This document shows, piece by piece, positions 61,940 through 64,000 of a stretch of 64,000 nt of DNA; within the stretch, counting starts at the first letter, position 1, and every line of letters begins with the position of its first letter. The DNA comes from Malonomonas sp036526255 (GTDB taxonomy: Bacteria > Desulfobacterota > Desulfuromonadia > Desulfuromonadales > Geopsychrobacteraceae). A model generated the notes under the pieces. It saw nothing but the letters and a program-made list of their open reading frames with translations, was not told the DNA's origin and made no database searches. The stretch spans positions 23,492 through 87,491 of the forward strand of contig DATCYW010000008.1 in the NCBI GenBank assembly GCA_036526255.1, given 5' to 3'. A program made the position numbers and the translations under genes.

Positions 61940-62719
61940 ATGCAGTACCGGTTCAGGTGTTTTACCCTTTTTATTTCGCTATTTGGCGTGCTTTATGCCA
62001 CTGCCGCCCTTGCTATTCCGGCAACAATGACGCTCGGTTATGATACCGATCTGGGCAGCAGCGGCATCCAGAATTCACATCCGCACAACCTCAGCAGTGG
62101 TAGCTCGGGCAGTATCCATGCTCCGCTTGGTGGCGAGGATGAGCTCTGTAAATTCTGTCACACACCACACGGCGGTACAGCTGCCGGCCCGCTCTGGAAC
62201 CGAATCGACCCAATAGGCCCGAACGCGGATGGAACTTTTCCTCTCTACACCGGTGCTGCTGCTCTCAAGGCCATTCCTGCTGCACAATACACGGCAGCGA
62301 TCGCAACTGATGCCAGCCTTTACCCAAACGGCGCCACCCGTCTTTGTCTGTCCTGCCACGATGGTGTGACGGCGGTCGGTGAAGTTATTTCGGGCGGCAC
62401 TCTGGCCAACCTGACGATGTCTGCCTTCGGTACCATAGACCTGAGTACTTCACATCCGGTTTCATTTACTTACACCGAGGCAGTAAGGGCGCTGCTCCCA
62501 GGTAGCTACAGCCGCCCGGCGCCTGGCTCGATTGTCAAACTGGATGGCGCAGAGCGGATGCAATGTACAACTTGTCACGATCCGCATAACGATACCAATA
62601 CCGGCGGTGCTTATACTTTGCCAATGTGGCGCCTCTACACGGGAACTGAAGCAGATGACTATAACAACACCTGTTTGACCTGCCACAATGTGGTTCCCGG
62701 TGTTGGTAGCCTGCACTGA
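61940..62719 (+). CDS. Tetraheme c-type cytochrome, OmcE-like motif layout
   Basis: An exported 259-residue cytochrome with a signal peptide (about 1-24, ending TAALA). Four CXXCH heme sites are at C70 (CKFCHTPHGG), C136 (CLSCHDG), C209 (CTTCHDPHN) and C245 (CLTCHN). The context, including HPHNLSSGS, GPLWNR and SHPVSFTY, matches the tetraheme family to which the filament-forming OmcE belongs. GAGG six bases upstream favours ATG at 61940; ATG at 61928 is an alternative. It follows the NHL gene by about 120 bp and is 10 bp from the octaheme gene. Polymerisation is an inference. Confidence 0.88.
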   Translation: MQYRFRCFTLFISLFGVLYATAALAIPATMTLGYDTDLGSSGIQNSHPHNLSSGSSGSIHAPLGGEDELCKFCHTPHGGTAAGPLWNRIDPIGPNADGTFPLYTGAAALKAIPAAQYTAAIATDASLYPNGATRLCLSCHDGVTAVGEVISGGTLANLTMSAFGTIDLSTSHPVSFTYTEAVRALLPGSYSRPAPGSIVKLDGAERMQCTTCHDPHNDTNTGGAYTLPMWRLYTGTEADDYNNTCLTCHNVVPGVGSLH

Positions 62720-62729
62720 GGTCATTTAG

Positions 62730-63824
62730 ATGAAACTCACAATCTACGCTTTTCTCTTAATTCTGTTGCTTGGTACGCCTGCGCTGGCACTAGCGCAGCA
62801 GAGTATCCTGACCGGTGCTCACGGTCAGGAGCGTTATTTGCTGAAAAGTTGCCGTGCTTGTCATCGAGGCATGAAGATGGCGATCCGCAATGAAGAGAAA
62901 AGCTGCCTTAGTTGTCACGGGAATTCGCTGAACAGGCGAGATATGGTCACTGCGGGCTATTTGCGCGATTCAGGGTCGGCTCGTCTGTTGGATATCGAAG
63001 AGGAGTTGAAGAAAACTTATCGGCATCCGGTCTTGACCGAAAACGGTGTCCATCAGCGCAAGGAGCTTTTACCTGAGACGCTGGTGAATGCTGCGCGTCA
63101 CGCTGAATGTGTCGATTGTCATGAGCCGCACAAGGTCAGTCGTGAAAATCCATTCAGTGGCATTCAGGGGAAAAGGGTCGGCAGTTTCGTTGCAGAGATC
63201 ACCAAGGAATATGAACTCTGTTACAAGTGCCATGGCCGCAGTGCCAACCTTCCGGCAGGTTCTACTGACAAACAGCTGGAATTTCGGCTGACGAACAAAT
63301 CTTATCACCCTGTCGAGGGCGAGGGGGCCAATGCGCACGTTATAAGCCTTAAGGAGCCCTACGCGACCCGAAAGCAACGACCTGGTGATATTTCCATTAT
63401 CAGTTGCAGCGACTGCCACGGCAGCGAAAATCCTAAAAGTCCACGCGGTCCGCATGGCTCCAATTACCGTGGTCTACTGAAGTCAAATTATGACACTGAA
63501 GATGCGCGCCCCGAAAGCAGCTTTGCTTATGAACTCTGCTATCAGTGCCACGAGCGCAGCAGTATCCTTGGCAATGAGAGTTTTCCATACCACGCCCAGC
63601 ATATTCTCGGTGACCGTGGCCGTGATCTGCCTGGAACCTCCTGTTTCACCTGTCACGATGCCCACGGCAGCGCTGGTAACCCCTATTTGATCCGTTTTAA
63701 CCTCGACGTCGTTGAGTCGAACCTGGCCGGCAAGCTTGAATACAAGGCACAGGGGGTGGCGACTCGGCACGGCTCCTGTGCGCTGAGTTGTCACGGTGTC
63801 GACCACGAGCCGAAGAGTTACTGA
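62730..63824 (+). CDS. Octaheme c-type cytochrome with one CX3CH site
   Basis: An exported 364-residue cytochrome with a signal peptide (about 1-22). Seven CXXCH sites begin at C41, C59, C127, C164, C226, C270 and C305. An eighth, CALSCH, at C350 has three residues between the cysteines. Several sites have the doubled-CXXCH style (CVDCHEPH, CFTCHDAHG). GAGGT precedes the ATG. It is probably a periplasmic or outer-membrane electron-transfer partner of the tetraheme protein encoded just upstream. Confidence 0.9.
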   Translation: MKLTIYAFLLILLLGTPALALAQQSILTGAHGQERYLLKSCRACHRGMKMAIRNEEKSCLSCHGNSLNRRDMVTAGYLRDSGSARLLDIEEELKKTYRHPVLTENGVHQRKELLPETLVNAARHAECVDCHEPHKVSRENPFSGIQGKRVGSFVAEITKEYELCYKCHGRSANLPAGSTDKQLEFRLTNKSYHPVEGEGANAHVISLKEPYATRKQRPGDISIISCSDCHGSENPKSPRGPHGSNYRGLLKSNYDTEDARPESSFAYELCYQCHERSSILGNESFPYHAQHILGDRGRDLPGTSCFTCHDAHGSAGNPYLIRFNLDVVESNLAGKLEYKAQGVATRHGSCALSCHGVDHEPKSY

Positions 63825-63961
63825 ACCCAGTTTTGCGCATAAGCCCCGCCGGTGTAAATCCAAGCCGGTCGGTTAATCTGTTGAAAAATGGGATTCAGTG
63901 AAAGGCAGCATGGAATTTCAGTAGTTTAACCATTTGACTTCATCTTGAAAATCTACGAAAG
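63825..63961. other. Non-coding tail after the cytochrome operon
   Basis: About 137 bp with no supported reading frame and no recognisable riboswitch, leading to the terminator hairpin at the window edge. Confidence 0.5.
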
Positions 63962-63999
63962 GCAAAGCCCTCTAAGTATCTAATTTTAGAGGGCTTTGC
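63962..63999 (+). terminator. Terminator hairpin of the cytochrome operon
   Basis: A 14-bp perfect stem (63962-63975 with 63986-63999) with a ten-base loop lies about 140 bp after the octaheme gene. The window ends before any T tract can be seen, so the direction is not certain. Confidence 0.65.
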
Positions 64000-64000
64000 T

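Overview
The window looks like chromosomal DNA of an anaerobic, Geobacter/Desulfuromonas-type bacterium (Desulfuromonadales or close kin). This is inferred from several genes together: multiheme c-type cytochromes with a parvulin isomerase and an NHL propeller, a tungsten-type aldehyde:ferredoxin oxidoreductase, receiver-PATAN (DUF4388) proteins, a DUF6178-like protein, many sensor kinases, and a tig-clpP-clpX-lon-HU block between tRNA genes. The DNA is moderately GC-rich, except for the AT-richer TonB receptor/TonB pair near 41.6-45.0 kb. No CRISPR array, insertion sequence, rRNA gene or prophage was seen.

Layout. 0-1.6 kb: end of an oligopeptide/dipeptide ABC transporter operon (two ATPases, minus strand). 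1.7-4.9 kb: tex and a PHP phosphoesterase. 5.0-8.2 kb (minus): crotonase and HrpB helicase. 8.5-10.5 kb: double-receiver PAS histidine kinase. 10.8-19.0 kb: a thiamine-diphosphate enzyme converging on a five-gene minus-strand operon (substrate-binding protein, sensor kinase, TonB receptor, two citrate-synthase-fold proteins). 19.3-22.1 kb: pseudopilin, aminotransferase, M20 peptidase. 22.3-31 kb: an overlapping M23 peptidase-AOR-aldolase run with a TPR protein behind it, then AcpH, a CAAX-type protease and a Na+/H+ antiporter-EIIA fusion. 31-37 kb: two radical SAM proteins, OmpA, DUF6178-like protein. 37-41.6 kb: a histidine kinase coupled to a membrane-anchored beta-propeller protein. 41.6-45 kb: TonB receptor and its own TonB. 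45-52.5 kb: a chemosensory cluster (receiver, receiver-PATAN, Hpt-CheW, CheA-receiver, MCP). 52.8-59.7 kb: tRNA-Arg/His/Leu, tig, clpP, clpX, lon, HU, tRNA-Asp/Val/Asp. 59.8-63.8 kb: PPIase, NHL lipoprotein, tetraheme cytochrome, octaheme cytochrome.

How the genes work together. The last cassette has the composition expected of an extracellular-electron-transfer locus: a tetraheme cytochrome with the motif layout of the OmcE nanowire family, a periplasmic prolyl isomerase, a beta-propeller lipoprotein and an octaheme cytochrome. The 10.8-19.0 kb block joins sensing (periplasmic binding protein plus kinase), outer-membrane uptake and three carbon-carbon-bond-type enzymes, and may handle one unidentified small molecule. 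The chemosensory cluster has no CheR or CheB in view and probably controls something other than swimming. The tig-clpP-clpX-lon-HU block is the conserved protein quality-control neighbourhood.
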